From: Nitrospira sp.
GTDB taxonomy: Bacteria; Nitrospirota; Nitrospiria; Nitrospirales; Nitrospiraceae
Assembly: GCA_025935475.1 (NCBI GenBank)
Contig: JAICVE010000111.1
Coordinates: 1-8,359, forward strand
Direction: 5' to 3'
Length of the DNA: 8,359 bases
Every line of letters starts with the position of its first letter. Positions within the stretch are counted from its first letter, which is position 1. The notes below the pieces were generated by a model, which made no database searches, was not told the origin of the DNA, and saw only the letters and a program-made list of their open reading frames with translations. The translations under genes and the position numbers were made by a program. Shown here in pieces: positions 1-5,763 of the stretch.

Positions 1-837
1 TCAGCTGGAATGCCCCTCGCTTCCGGAAAACCGGACGACATGGTCCTCGTGCCGACTGGCGAATTCCGGATGGGCGCTCCGGCAGGCAGCGGGGGTCTTC
101 CGGACGAGCAACCGGAGCGAGCCGTGCTGCTGTCGGCCTTCTACATCGACCGCTTCGAGGTCACTAATGAGGCCTATCTCCTCTTCGTTTCCTTGACCGG
201 TCACCGGATGCCCGAAAATTCCAATCCCGCGGCGACGCTCTGGAAGGATCGCAGACCGATGCCGGGCATCGAACGGCATCCCGTCGTGAACGTCAGCTGG
301 ACCGATGCTGACGCCTATTGCCGTTGGGCCGGTAAGCGTCTTCCCACAGAAGCCGAATGGGAAAAAGCGGCCAGAGGAACGGATGGGCGCCGGTATCCCT
401 GGGGCGACCAATGGGACGTGCTCTTGACCAACAGCGCCAGTTATTGGGCCGGCCGCACGGTCCAATTCGACAGCGGGGCGGACTGGGAAGCGTTTTGGGT
501 CAAGGGCGAAGGAGCGCACATCGCCAAAGAGAAAGGCCTGAATGGAGAGGTCCTGACGATGCCGGTCGGCAGTTTCCCTGGCTCGGTAAGCGTCTATGGG
601 CTATTCGATATGGCCGGGAATGTGGCCGAGTGGGTACAAGATTGGTACGATCCCAACTATTATCCTTCCGGGCCTCTCACGAACCCCACAGGCCCACCTC
701 GCGGTGCGATCAAGTCGATGCGCGGAGGCTCTTGGCTGAAGCCGGCGGTGAGTCTGCGGACGAGCGACCGCGATTGGGGCACGATCGACAGCCGCCCGAG
801 CGGTACGGGTTTCCGCTGCGCGCAAGATTCCTACTAG
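1..837 (+). CDS. SUMF1/FGE-sulfatase-fold protein (5' partial)
   Basis: The product belongs to the formylglycine-generating-enzyme/SUMF1/EgtB/PvdO fold family. Numbering from the ATG at 10, family landmarks appear in order: MVLVPTGEFRMG (11-22), FYIDRFEVTNEAY (44-56), HPVVNVSWTDADAYCRWAG (90-108), KRLPTEAEWEKAARG (109-123), YPWGD (129-133), VYGLFDMAGNVAEWVQDWY (195-213), RGGSW (238-242) and GFRCA (267-271). The catalytic cysteine pair of true formylglycine-generating enzymes normally lies just after RGGS; here that stretch reads LKPAVSLRTSD with no cysteine. The only cysteines are C104 and C270, so sulfatase activation is unlikely. An extra segment of roughly 30-40 residues sits between YPWGD and the GLFDMAGN motif. 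The frame is open to the window edge and the ATG at 10 lies only ten residues before the domain, so an upstream start, perhaps with a signal peptide, is likely. The gene converges on its right neighbour with 7 bases between. The actual substrate is unknown. Confidence 0.9.
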   Translation, partial: SAGMPLASGKPDDMVLVPTGEFRMGAPAGSGGLPDEQPERAVLLSAFYIDRFEVTNEAYLLFVSLTGHRMPENSNPAATLWKDRRPMPGIERHPVVNVSWTDADAYCRWAGKRLPTEAEWEKAARGTDGRRYPWGDQWDVLLTNSASYWAGRTVQFDSGADWEAFWVKGEGAHIAKEKGLNGEVLTMPVGSFPGSVSVYGLFDMAGNVAEWVQDWYDPNYYPSGPLTNPTGPPRGAIKSMRGGSWLKPAVSLRTSDRDWGTIDSRPSGTGFRCAQDSY

Positions 838-844
838 TTCGTCG

Positions 845-1504
845 TCATGGTCTAAACATGACGCAATCCACCTGTTCGACCCGGACAAACGGCATAATCA
901 GTCCAAGCCCCTCCTCTTCATGTGAGAAATCATACACGATGGACTCTTCAGGTATGAGCCTTCCGGTCATGACGACATCGATTTCTACGGGGTGATGTTG
1001 TTCGAGCAGACCTTCAAGGAAACCCTGTTGAGACGCGTCTGTTGCGATACTGAGATTTCCAGGGGTCTCCTCCGGCTTGAACCGAACCATTCCCCACGTG
1101 GTTTTGATGAACTTGGGTCCAAGGGCGATCGGAAATCCGCCAATCACAGGATCGTAGCGAGACAGTGCTCCACTCCATGTAAACACAACCCGTTTGAGTA
1201 ACGCCTGCTTGCCTTCGCGCTTTGCATCCCGTTCGCGGTTGAGAGCAAATAGCCGCTCATCGTGTCCTGGAGCGTGATGCCCATCGCCGTACACGGCACT
1301 CCAGTCGGGCGGCACCCCGTCTAACTCGGTCAGAAATTCCTCGATTGAAGCTGGACGTATCAGGACTATGGCGTCGGGGGGAAGGATGCTGTCGAGTTCA
1401 TCGAGGTTCAGATACCGAAGTGGGCTGGAGCCGCCAGGCTCTGCGCTCCACCCTTCGCCCGTGAAGACCAAGGTGATGAGCAACAATATCGCGCGTACGC
1501 ACAT
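845..1504 (-). CDS. putative secreted protein of unknown function
   Basis: I do not recognise this 219-residue protein. The chosen ATG at 1504 gives a short signal peptide: MCVR, then hydrophobic AILLLITLVF (5-14), with a likely cleavage near GWSA-E (18-22). This points to export to the periplasm. The frame stays open upstream to 1642, but that extension runs into the preceding gene and has no signal-like character. The mature part begins with RYLNLDELDSILPPDAIVLI (30-49). It has an acidic middle, a His/Gly patch GDGHHAPGH (73-81) and a charged segment around 88-105. There is one cysteine in the mature part (C214). No metal-binding or catalytic motif can be named. It is the third gene of a leftward operon, 19 bases after the 106-residue gene. 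It has no clear Shine-Dalgarno; a 6-bp inverted repeat (TGACTG/CAGTCA) abuts the start. Confidence 0.7.
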   Translation of the reverse strand: MCVRAILLLITLVFTGEGWSAEPGGSSPLRYLNLDELDSILPPDAIVLIRPASIEEFLTELDGVPPDWSAVYGDGHHAPGHDERLFALNRERDAKREGKQALLKRVVFTWSGALSRYDPVIGGFPIALGPKFIKTTWGMVRFKPEETPGNLSIATDASQQGFLEGLLEQHHPVEIDVVMTGRLIPEESIVYDFSHEEEGLGLIMPFVRVEQVDCVMFRP

Positions 1505-1523
1505 GACTGAACCGAGAAAACAG

Positions 1524-1844
1524 TCAGGCCGGTGCACGTGCGATCGCCTGTTGGAAATCGGCAAGCAGCTCGCGGGCCGCAGCATGGTCGACAGGCAAGA
1601 GGCCTTCCTGTGCCAAGAGGTCGAGACGAGGTGAGGGATCAATGCGACGGAGTGCTTGTTTGGTCAAACCTGGCGTGGCAACCGCTTTCCGGTAAGTGGC
1701 CACCCATGTGTCGGTGATGACCCGCAATCCAGGATCCGAACGGGTCATCCGGCCAAGCCGAACTTGCTCGAGAAGTTTGATCAGCGGATCGGATTGCGAA
1801 ATGACGGCGATGGTTCTATGGAGCAGGTGTTCGACGTCGTTCAT
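1524..1844 (-). CDS. conserved-looking small protein of unknown function
   Basis: This 106-residue soluble protein is unknown to me. It reads as mostly helical, with alternating charged and hydrophobic residues and no cysteine, signal peptide or membrane segment. Heptad-like stretches are seen at LIKLLEQVRLGRM (21-33) and ARELLADFQQAIARA (90-104). Its ATG lies one base after the stop codon of the FmdB-type gene (TAG-C-ATG). No Shine-Dalgarno is visible, so re-initiation by ribosomes finishing the upstream gene is the likely route. It is the middle gene of a three-gene leftward operon. Its reality rests on a full-length open frame, the tight operon packing and protein-like composition. The function cannot be inferred. 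Confidence 0.7.
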   Translation of the reverse strand: MNDVEHLLHRTIAVISQSDPLIKLLEQVRLGRMTRSDPGLRVITDTWVATYRKAVATPGLTKQALRRIDPSPRLDLLAQEGLLPVDHAAARELLADFQQAIARAPA

Positions 1845-1845
1845 G

Positions 1846-2067
1846 CTAATTCATGGAACAAGCCCCAGGCCCCCTGGGATCGCCGCAGCTCCCGCAGGCA
1901 CCTCCACCGGAAGGCGCCCATCCTCCCGTGGCCCCGACGCCGAATGAGGAAAATTGCTTTTCCAATGTCGTGGTCTGGCATTTCGGACACGCGGCTTGCG
2001 CCGACCCTTGGAGCAAAAGCTCGAAGCGATGATTGCATTCCCGGCAGACATATTCGAAGATAGGCAT
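1846..2067 (-). CDS. FmdB-family zinc-ribbon protein
   Basis: This 73-residue protein starts MPIFEYVCRECNHRFE, the hallmark of the FmdB regulatory/zinc-ribbon family. C8-x2-C11 and C27-x2-C30 form the four-cysteine zinc site, with the second pair in CPKC. A Gly/Ser-rich tail follows (43-73), as is common in the family, and it holds three more cysteines (C58, C61 in CGSC, and C70). The family was named for a putative formamidase regulator in Methylophilus; the molecular role of most members is unknown. The start is secure: AGGAG lies 8 bases upstream, and a promoter-like pair (TTGCGA, 18 bases, TATAAT) lies just beyond. It is the first gene of a leftward operon. Many FmdB proteins sit beside unrelated genes, so the context says little about its task. 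Confidence 0.9.
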   Translation of the reverse strand: MPIFEYVCRECNHRFELLLQGSAQAACPKCQTTTLEKQFSSFGVGATGGWAPSGGGACGSCGDPRGPGACSMN

Positions 2068-2090
2068 AATGGTTACTCCTGTCTGCCTCC

Positions 2091-2120
2091 ATTATAGAAG
2101 TGACGGGCAGCAGTTCGCAA
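2091..2120 (-). promoter_or_regulatory. sigma-70-type promoter of the fmdB operon
   Basis: Read on the minus strand, TTGCGA (2115-2120) is separated by 18 bases from a perfect TATAAT (2091-2096). The -10 box ends 23 bases before the fmdB ATG, which leaves a leader of about 15-18 bases that contains the AGGAG ribosome site. The match is strong at -10 and 4 of 6 at -35. The same bases on the plus strand (TATAGA at 2093-2098) could serve as a weaker -10 for the divergent gene at 2136, so the region may be bidirectional. Confidence 0.6.
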
Positions 2121-2135
2121 CGCATGAGGCTGGAG

Positions 2136-2408
2136 ATGTATCAGGAAGAAAAAACATTTGTCCTGCGGTTCAGTTTAGAGGCGTCGTTCCCGGAGGATTA
2201 TGACGGTGATGACGACCATCTGGCCTGGGTTCAAGAATGGGAATCTGAGATCAAACCAGGGATGCTGAAGCAGGTCTTTGAGGCGCTGCGCCGGCATCCG
2301 TCCTGGACGTCGCATGTCCGTAACCGGGGTCTGTCGTCCGCCGACGAAATCGAGGTCGTCCTGGCACGGGATTTTTCCAACCCAGCCCCATTCTCATTAA
2401 GACGATGA
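2136..2408 (+). CDS. small acidic protein of unknown function, upstream of hemW
   Basis: I do not recognise this 90-residue soluble protein. Its N-terminal half is acidic and aromatic (FSLEASFPEDYDGDDDHLAW, 12-31), followed by WVQEWESEIK and a basic helix-like stretch ending in RRHPSW (52-57). There is no cysteine, signal peptide or membrane segment. The frame has earlier starts at GTG 2100 and ATG 2124. ATG 2136 is preferred because GAGG lies 6 bases upstream of it and the earlier codons have no ribosome site. Its stop overlaps the start of hemW in an ATGA junction, so the two are almost certainly co-transcribed and translationally coupled. That hints at a link with heme metabolism, but only by context. 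Confidence 0.75.
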   Translation: MYQEEKTFVLRFSLEASFPEDYDGDDDHLAWVQEWESEIKPGMLKQVFEALRRHPSWTSHVRNRGLSSADEIEVVLARDFSNPAPFSLRR

Positions 2409-3538
2409 ACGCCGCCTTTGGGCTGTACCTTCATATTCCGTTCTGCCGGCAGCGCTGCCATTTTTGCGCCTTCTATCTCGAGCTTCACCGTGATGCGGCG
2501 GCCGAGAACTTCCTCCGCGCTCTTCACACTGAGCTCCGCCTCTACGCAGCTGACAAAATGACCGCAGGAAGGTCCGTGCGATCCGTGTACTTCGGCGGCG
2601 GAACGCCGACCGTGCTCACGGCCGCCCAACTGACTAGCCTTATTTCTGCCGTTCGGGAGTCGTTTGCCATGGATCGGGACTGTGAAATCACGGTGGAAGC
2701 CCATCCCTCCACTGTCGGAATCGCTGACCTCTCCGCCCTCCGGCGAGCCGGCGTGACGCGTCTCAGCTTCGGTGCCGAATCCATGCACGATGACGAATTG
2801 GTTCGCATCGGGCGCCCAGGAGCGACAGCCGACACTGTTGAAGCCGTGGCCAGCGCACGCACCGCGGGATTTACGAACATCAGCGTCGATCTCATGTATG
2901 GCCTTCCTGGTCAAACGCTAGAGAGCTGGCAGCGTGCGCTGAGCACCTGCTGTGACCTGTCTCCGACGCATCTATCCTGCTATGCGTTAACAGTGGAAGA
3001 CGGAACGCGCTTCGCCCATGACGTCCGCCAGGAACCACGTCAGGCTCCCGATGAGGAATTGCAAGTGGAGATGGATCAAGCGGCACGGCAGATGCTGACT
3101 GAAGCCGGGTATGCGCGATATGAGATTTCCAATTATGCCATGCCAGGCTTCGAATGCCGTCACAACCTCTTGTACTGGACCGAAGGACACTATCTCGGAC
3201 TCGGACCCAGCGCGCAGTCGTTCGTTGACGGCGTTCGGTTCGGCAACATCGCGAATCTCAGTGCCTACGAATCGGCGTTGGGCGAGGGCCGCTTGCCGGT
3301 CCACGATCGGTCGCTGCTCACGGCCGAGGAACAGCTGCGTGATGCCGTGATTTTCGGACTGCGGCTTGAACGTGGTATTCCGACATCGCATCTCAACCAT
3401 CATGCCGCCAATTACGGCTATGAGAAGGCGGTCACGCTTCTGCGCACCAGCAACTTATTAGAGGAGAAAGACGCACGCACCCGCCTATCCGCCCAGGGCC
3501 GACTTCACGCCGATAGCGTGGCAGAGAAATTATTCTAG
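2405..3538 (+). CDS. hemW: HemW-type radical SAM protein (heme chaperone)
   Basis: This 377-residue protein has the HemW signature. The N-terminus GLYLHIPFCRQRCHFCAF carries the radical-SAM CxxxCxxC iron-sulfur site (C14, C18, C21). GGGTPT (64-69) matches the SAM-binding glycine motif. VDLMYGLPGQT (161-171), YEISNYA (239-245), CRHNLLYW (251-258) and YLGLGPSAQSF (263-273) are typical of the HemN/HemW family. A winged-helix-like C-terminal region follows (about 305-377), including LSAQGRLHADSVAEKLF. HemW proteins bind heme and deliver it to acceptors. They are often misannotated as the oxygen-independent coproporphyrinogen oxidase HemN, which is longer; the single CxxxCxxC without the HemN extra cysteine, and the length, favour HemW. 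The start overlaps the upstream stop in ATGA, so translation is probably coupled. The downstream neighbour converges 7 bases away. Confidence 0.93.
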   Translation: MNAAFGLYLHIPFCRQRCHFCAFYLELHRDAAAENFLRALHTELRLYAADKMTAGRSVRSVYFGGGTPTVLTAAQLTSLISAVRESFAMDRDCEITVEAHPSTVGIADLSALRRAGVTRLSFGAESMHDDELVRIGRPGATADTVEAVASARTAGFTNISVDLMYGLPGQTLESWQRALSTCCDLSPTHLSCYALTVEDGTRFAHDVRQEPRQAPDEELQVEMDQAARQMLTEAGYARYEISNYAMPGFECRHNLLYWTEGHYLGLGPSAQSFVDGVRFGNIANLSAYESALGEGRLPVHDRSLLTAEEQLRDAVIFGLRLERGIPTSHLNHHAANYGYEKAVTLLRTSNLLEEKDARTRLSAQGRLHADSVAEKLF

Positions 3539-3545
3539 TTTCCGA

Positions 3546-3905
3546 TTAGTGCCGCACCATCAGCACATGGAGAGCCGTGTCGGCGAGGATGCCAGCCCAA
3601 GCCGCGGCATTCAGCCACCGCAGCGCGCGACGTGGCGACCTCCAATGATGAACCAGGGCCAGCAACAGGCAGAGCTGGGTCGCCAGAGAAAAGGGTCGGT
3701 GAAGGTTCGCGGAAACTGCCCCACGCTCGCTGCCCACCGCTGACACGGCGGCGAGGAGATAGCAGGTGAACGCTCCAACCTGCAGCCACCTGGCACGCGG
3801 ATCGTGCCCACCACGGACCGCCAGTACCAATGCCCATGTCAAACAGACAATGACGATCAGCAGGAGGAGAGGAAACAGCGGCCACCAGACTTTGGCATCG
3901 AGCAT
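3546..3905 (-). CDS. four-helix inner-membrane protein of unknown function
   Basis: This is a predicted integral membrane protein of 119 residues from the ATG at 3905. Four hydrophobic segments are visible: about 7-30 (VWWPLFPLLLLIVIVCLTWALVL), 40-59 (around FTCYLLAAVSAVG), 72-88 (around LATQLCLLLALV) and 94-116 (around NAAAWAGILADTALHVLMV). The loops are short and basic. No family is recognised. The same frame has an earlier ATG at 3971 that would add 22 non-hydrophobic residues. I prefer 3905 because TTGACC, 18 bases, then TACAGT (preceded by TG) ends exactly 8 bases before that ATG, the layout seen at two other genes in this window. That implies a leaderless mRNA. It converges on hemW and has no obvious operon partner. 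Confidence 0.65.
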   Translation of the reverse strand: MLDAKVWWPLFPLLLLIVIVCLTWALVLAVRGGHDPRARWLQVGAFTCYLLAAVSAVGSERGAVSANLHRPFSLATQLCLLLALVHHWRSPRRALRWLNAAAWAGILADTALHVLMVRH

Positions 3906-3913
3906 GGACGGCG

Positions 3914-3943
3914 ACTGTAACAAAGGCTTTGACGGGAGGTCAA
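3914..3943 (-). promoter_or_regulatory. candidate leaderless promoter of the membrane-protein gene
   Basis: On the minus strand, TTGACC (3938-3943) is followed after 18 bases by TACAGT (3914-3919), with a TG one base before the -10. The -10 ends 8 bases before the ATG at 3905, so transcription should begin at or next to the start codon. No Shine-Dalgarno is present there. If the ATG at 3971 were the true start, this promoter would lie inside the gene. Confidence 0.45.
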
Positions 3944-3964
3944 TGTGGACGCCGCGGACGCCGG

Positions 3965-3994
3965 TTGACATTCTGTTCCGGTAAACGAGAGACT
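3965..3994 (+). promoter_or_regulatory. possible promoter of the 66-residue gene
   Basis: A perfect TTGACA (3965-3970) lies in the divergent intergenic region, 46 bases before the ATG at 4017. The best hexamer at usual spacing is poor (GAGACT, 18 bases on), so the call is weak. TGACAT occurs twice, at 3966-3971 and 3997-4002, 31 bases apart. This may be chance or a regulator half-site pair. Confidence 0.3.
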
Positions 3995-4016
3995 ACTGAC
4001 ATCGATTGGAGGACCA

Positions 4017-4217
4017 ATGCCTGTCAACATGGATCCAGCGAAAAAACACCGCCGACGGCCTGCCGATGCCCCGGTTCAGCCGGCCGCGCCCCAGGCACCA
4101 TCCGGCAGAAAACAGTTTGGAGAAGAAACGGACGAGGACCGGCTCAAGGCATTGGCGGACGCGGAAAAGAAAAATCTGTGGGATGCCACAGAAGTCATCG
4201 ACATGGACACGTTTTAG
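4017..4217 (+). CDS. small hydrophilic protein of unknown function
   Basis: This is a 66-residue, highly charged protein with no cysteine and no membrane segment. The first third is basic and Pro/Ala-rich (KKHRRRPADAP at 9-19, then PAAPQAP at 22-28), which suggests disorder. The second half is acidic and helix-prone (EETDEDRLKALADAEKKNLW, 36-55) and ends in IDMDTF. The gene is supported by a strong GGAGG 4 bases before the ATG. A second in-frame ATG at 4029 lacks correct spacing. Larger overlapping frames here have no ribosome site and odd composition. The gene stands alone, divergent from the membrane protein and convergent with the exchanger gene. The function is unknown. Confidence 0.65.
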   Translation: MPVNMDPAKKHRRRPADAPVQPAAPQAPSGRKQFGEETDEDRLKALADAEKKNLWDATEVIDMDTF

Positions 4218-4246
4218 CGGGAATCAAAGCCTCCAACGGAATGATG

Positions 4247-5326
4247 CTATCCGTGCGGCGGCAGGAAGTAGAAGGCCATCGCCAGCATCGCATAAACTCC
4301 AACCAGCATCACCCCTTCCATCCAATGTGATTCGCCGTCCATCGACACGAATCCGACGATCAAGACGGAGATCGTGACGGCAGCGACCTCAAAGGGCGTA
4401 AAGATCAAATCCAACGGCGTCCCGAACAGATAGCTGCAGAACACCAGGACCGGTGCGACGAGCAGTGCAATTTGCAGACTGGATCCCACCGCAATACCGA
4501 GCGCCAAATCCATTTTGTTCTTCGTGGCCACCATGACGGCCGTCGAATGCTCGGCCGCATTGCCGACGAGGGCCACCAGAATCACGCCAACAAATACCTG
4601 CGTGAGGCCCAACGTCGCCGCCGCATGCTCAAGCGCTCCAACGAGCAGTTCGCTCATCGCGGCCACCATGACCGTCGAGGCGGTCAGGACGGCGATGGCG
4701 CGGCCGCGACTCCAGAGCTTTTCGCCAGACGCGGACATCTCGTGCTCTCCTTGATACACGTGCCGATGGGTTCTCAAGGAAAAGACGAGGCTCATGATGT
4801 AGATCGCAAATAACACAACTGAAATCTCAAGGCTCAGTTCCCGCTCAACCGCGATGCCTCGGTCGGAGGCAGTGAGGTGGAATAAGGCTGGGATAATGAG
4901 TCCTACGGCAGACAATAACAGGAGACTTGCACCCAAACCGGCGGCGGTCTGATTGAACTTCTGGCGTTCATACTTCATCCCACCAGCAATCATCGACGCA
5001 CCTAGCACGAGGAGGATGTTGCCAAGAATCGATCCGGTGAGAGAAGCCTTCACGACGTCATGCAATCCTTCGCGCAGGGCAGCGAGCGCGATGATGAGCT
5101 CCGCCGCATTGCCCAACGATGCGTTCAACAGGCCCCCCAGTCCAGCTCCCACATACGCGGTCAAATGTTCCGTTGCCCGTCCCAGAAGGCCGGCCAGTGG
5201 AATGATCGCAAGCGAGGCAGAAATGAACACCCCCAGATCGTTTTGCTGCAGGAGTGCCAGCACGATCGTCACCGGGACGAAGATCAGCAGAAGATCGAGC
5301 CACGAGGTCAGCACTGGTCGCGTCAT
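4247..5326 (-). CDS. Ca2+/H+ exchanger, CaxA/CAX family of the CaCA superfamily
   Basis: This 359-residue inner-membrane antiporter is expected to exchange cytoplasmic Ca2+ (or another divalent cation) for H+. The two diagnostic inverted alpha-repeats are both present. The first is GGLLNASLGNAAELIIALAA (64-83), followed by VVKASLTGSILGNILLVLG (91-109). The second is GVILVALVGNAAEHSTAVMV (247-266), followed by GIAVGSSLQIALLVAPVLVF (277-296). The acidic residues E76 and E259 in the two GNAAE motifs are the expected cation-binding residues. About eleven hydrophobic helices are seen, with a charged loop around 184-208 between the halves. The length fits bacterial CaxA proteins. The frame continues upstream to a TTG at 5431, but the ATG at 5326 gives the usual N-terminus (MTRPVLTSWLDLLLIFVPV) and has a fitting promoter. 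No Shine-Dalgarno is visible. The gene diverges from the ClpS-like gene. Confidence 0.92.
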   Translation of the reverse strand: MTRPVLTSWLDLLLIFVPVTIVLALLQQNDLGVFISASLAIIPLAGLLGRATEHLTAYVGAGLGGLLNASLGNAAELIIALAALREGLHDVVKASLTGSILGNILLVLGASMIAGGMKYERQKFNQTAAGLGASLLLLSAVGLIIPALFHLTASDRGIAVERELSLEISVVLFAIYIMSLVFSLRTHRHVYQGEHEMSASGEKLWSRGRAIAVLTASTVMVAAMSELLVGALEHAAATLGLTQVFVGVILVALVGNAAEHSTAVMVATKNKMDLALGIAVGSSLQIALLVAPVLVFCSYLFGTPLDLIFTPFEVAAVTISVLIVGFVSMDGESHWMEGVMLVGVYAMLAMAFYFLPPHG

Positions 5327-5334
5327 GGCGGCGA

Positions 5335-5363
5335 ACGTTAGCACGAGCCATGTGCTTTGTCGA
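5335..5363 (-). promoter_or_regulatory. candidate leaderless promoter of the exchanger gene
   Basis: On the minus strand, TCGACA (5358-5363; 5 of 6 to TTGACA), 17 bases, then TAACGT (5335-5340) preceded by TG one base upstream. The -10-like hexamer ends 8 bases before the ATG at 5326, so the transcript would start at or beside the start codon. The absence of a Shine-Dalgarno agrees with this. The -10 itself is only a 3 of 6 match. Confidence 0.4.
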
Positions 5364-5426
5364 TGAACACTGGGGAGAACCGCGTTTGCTCTGCGACGTT
5401 TCGCGAGCGTGGGCGGGAAAAAGGAT

Positions 5427-5456
5427 TTCAATCGAGGCCGTACACTCTGTTAGAAT
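5427..5456 (+). promoter_or_regulatory. candidate extended -10 promoter of the clpS-like gene
   Basis: TGTTAGAAT (5448-5456) is an extended -10 element, with TAGAAT at 5451-5456. The -35 is weak (TTCAAT at 5427-5432, 18-base spacer), as is usual for extended -10 promoters. The hexamer ends 8 bases before the ATG at 5465, predicting a leaderless mRNA and excluding the earlier in-frame starts further upstream. Confidence 0.5.
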
Positions 5457-5464
5457 CGCCCCCC

Positions 5465-5761
5465 ATGGCCGACTCCCCCGCCCCTGTTGCGACACCACTC
5501 GCGACTGAAACTCCCTCTACTGGAACGGGTGACGACCTCGAAGCCCGCGTCGTGGTGTACAACTGTGATTGTCACACGTATCAGCAAGTCATCGCCCTGT
5601 TTTGTCAGTGCATTCCGGGGATGACGCCGTCGAAGGCCTTTGAATTGGCCTGGAAAATTGACCACCAAGGCGAGGCGGTGGTCTTTACAGGAAGCTGGAA
5701 ACAATCGGAAGAAATCGCCGGAAAACTGGCCGGAGGCGGATTACGTGTGACCGTGCAATAG
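5465..5761 (+). CDS. ClpS-like adaptor protein (divergent)
   Basis: This 98-residue protein has a disordered Pro/Thr-rich N-terminus (1-27) followed by a ClpS-type domain. ClpS hands N-degron substrates to the ClpAP or ClpCP protease. Alignable landmarks are ARVVVYNCDCHTYQQVIALF (27-46, against the family's VxLxNDDxTxMxxV) and AFELAWKIDHQGEAVVFTGS (58-77, against the family's HxxG region). N33 and D35 match E. coli N34 and D36, but position 34 is Cys instead of Asp. Asp66 stands where E. coli has His66, and the histidine appears one position later (H67). The residues that hold the substrate amino group are therefore partly altered, so specificity may differ. The C-terminal strand is shorter than in E. 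coli and ends GLRVTVQ. No clp protease gene is adjacent. The start at 5465 is chosen for the domain layout and the promoter 8 bases upstream; no ribosome site exists. Confidence 0.8.
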   Translation: MADSPAPVATPLATETPSTGTGDDLEARVVVYNCDCHTYQQVIALFCQCIPGMTPSKAFELAWKIDHQGEAVVFTGSWKQSEEIAGKLAGGGLRVTVQ

Positions 5762-5763
5762 AA

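Noticed and set aside
1..519. Minus-strand 172-residue open frame opposite the SUMF1-fold gene
   Set aside because: It is an antisense shadow of a gene with clear family motifs on the plus strand.
3929..4377. Long plus-strand frames overlapping the 66-residue gene and the exchanger 3' end
   Set aside because: They lack ribosome sites, have Arg/Ser/Pro-rich shadow composition, and conflict with the clear exchanger frame on the other strand.
5327..5431. N-terminal extension of the exchanger to a TTG start
   Set aside because: The added residues are basic and not membrane-like, would cover the candidate promoter, and exceed the usual family N-terminus.
5357..5464. Earlier starts for the clpS-like gene
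   Set aside because: The extension is low-quality sequence overlapping the exchanger promoter, with no ribosome site. The extended -10 promoter lies downstream of those starts.
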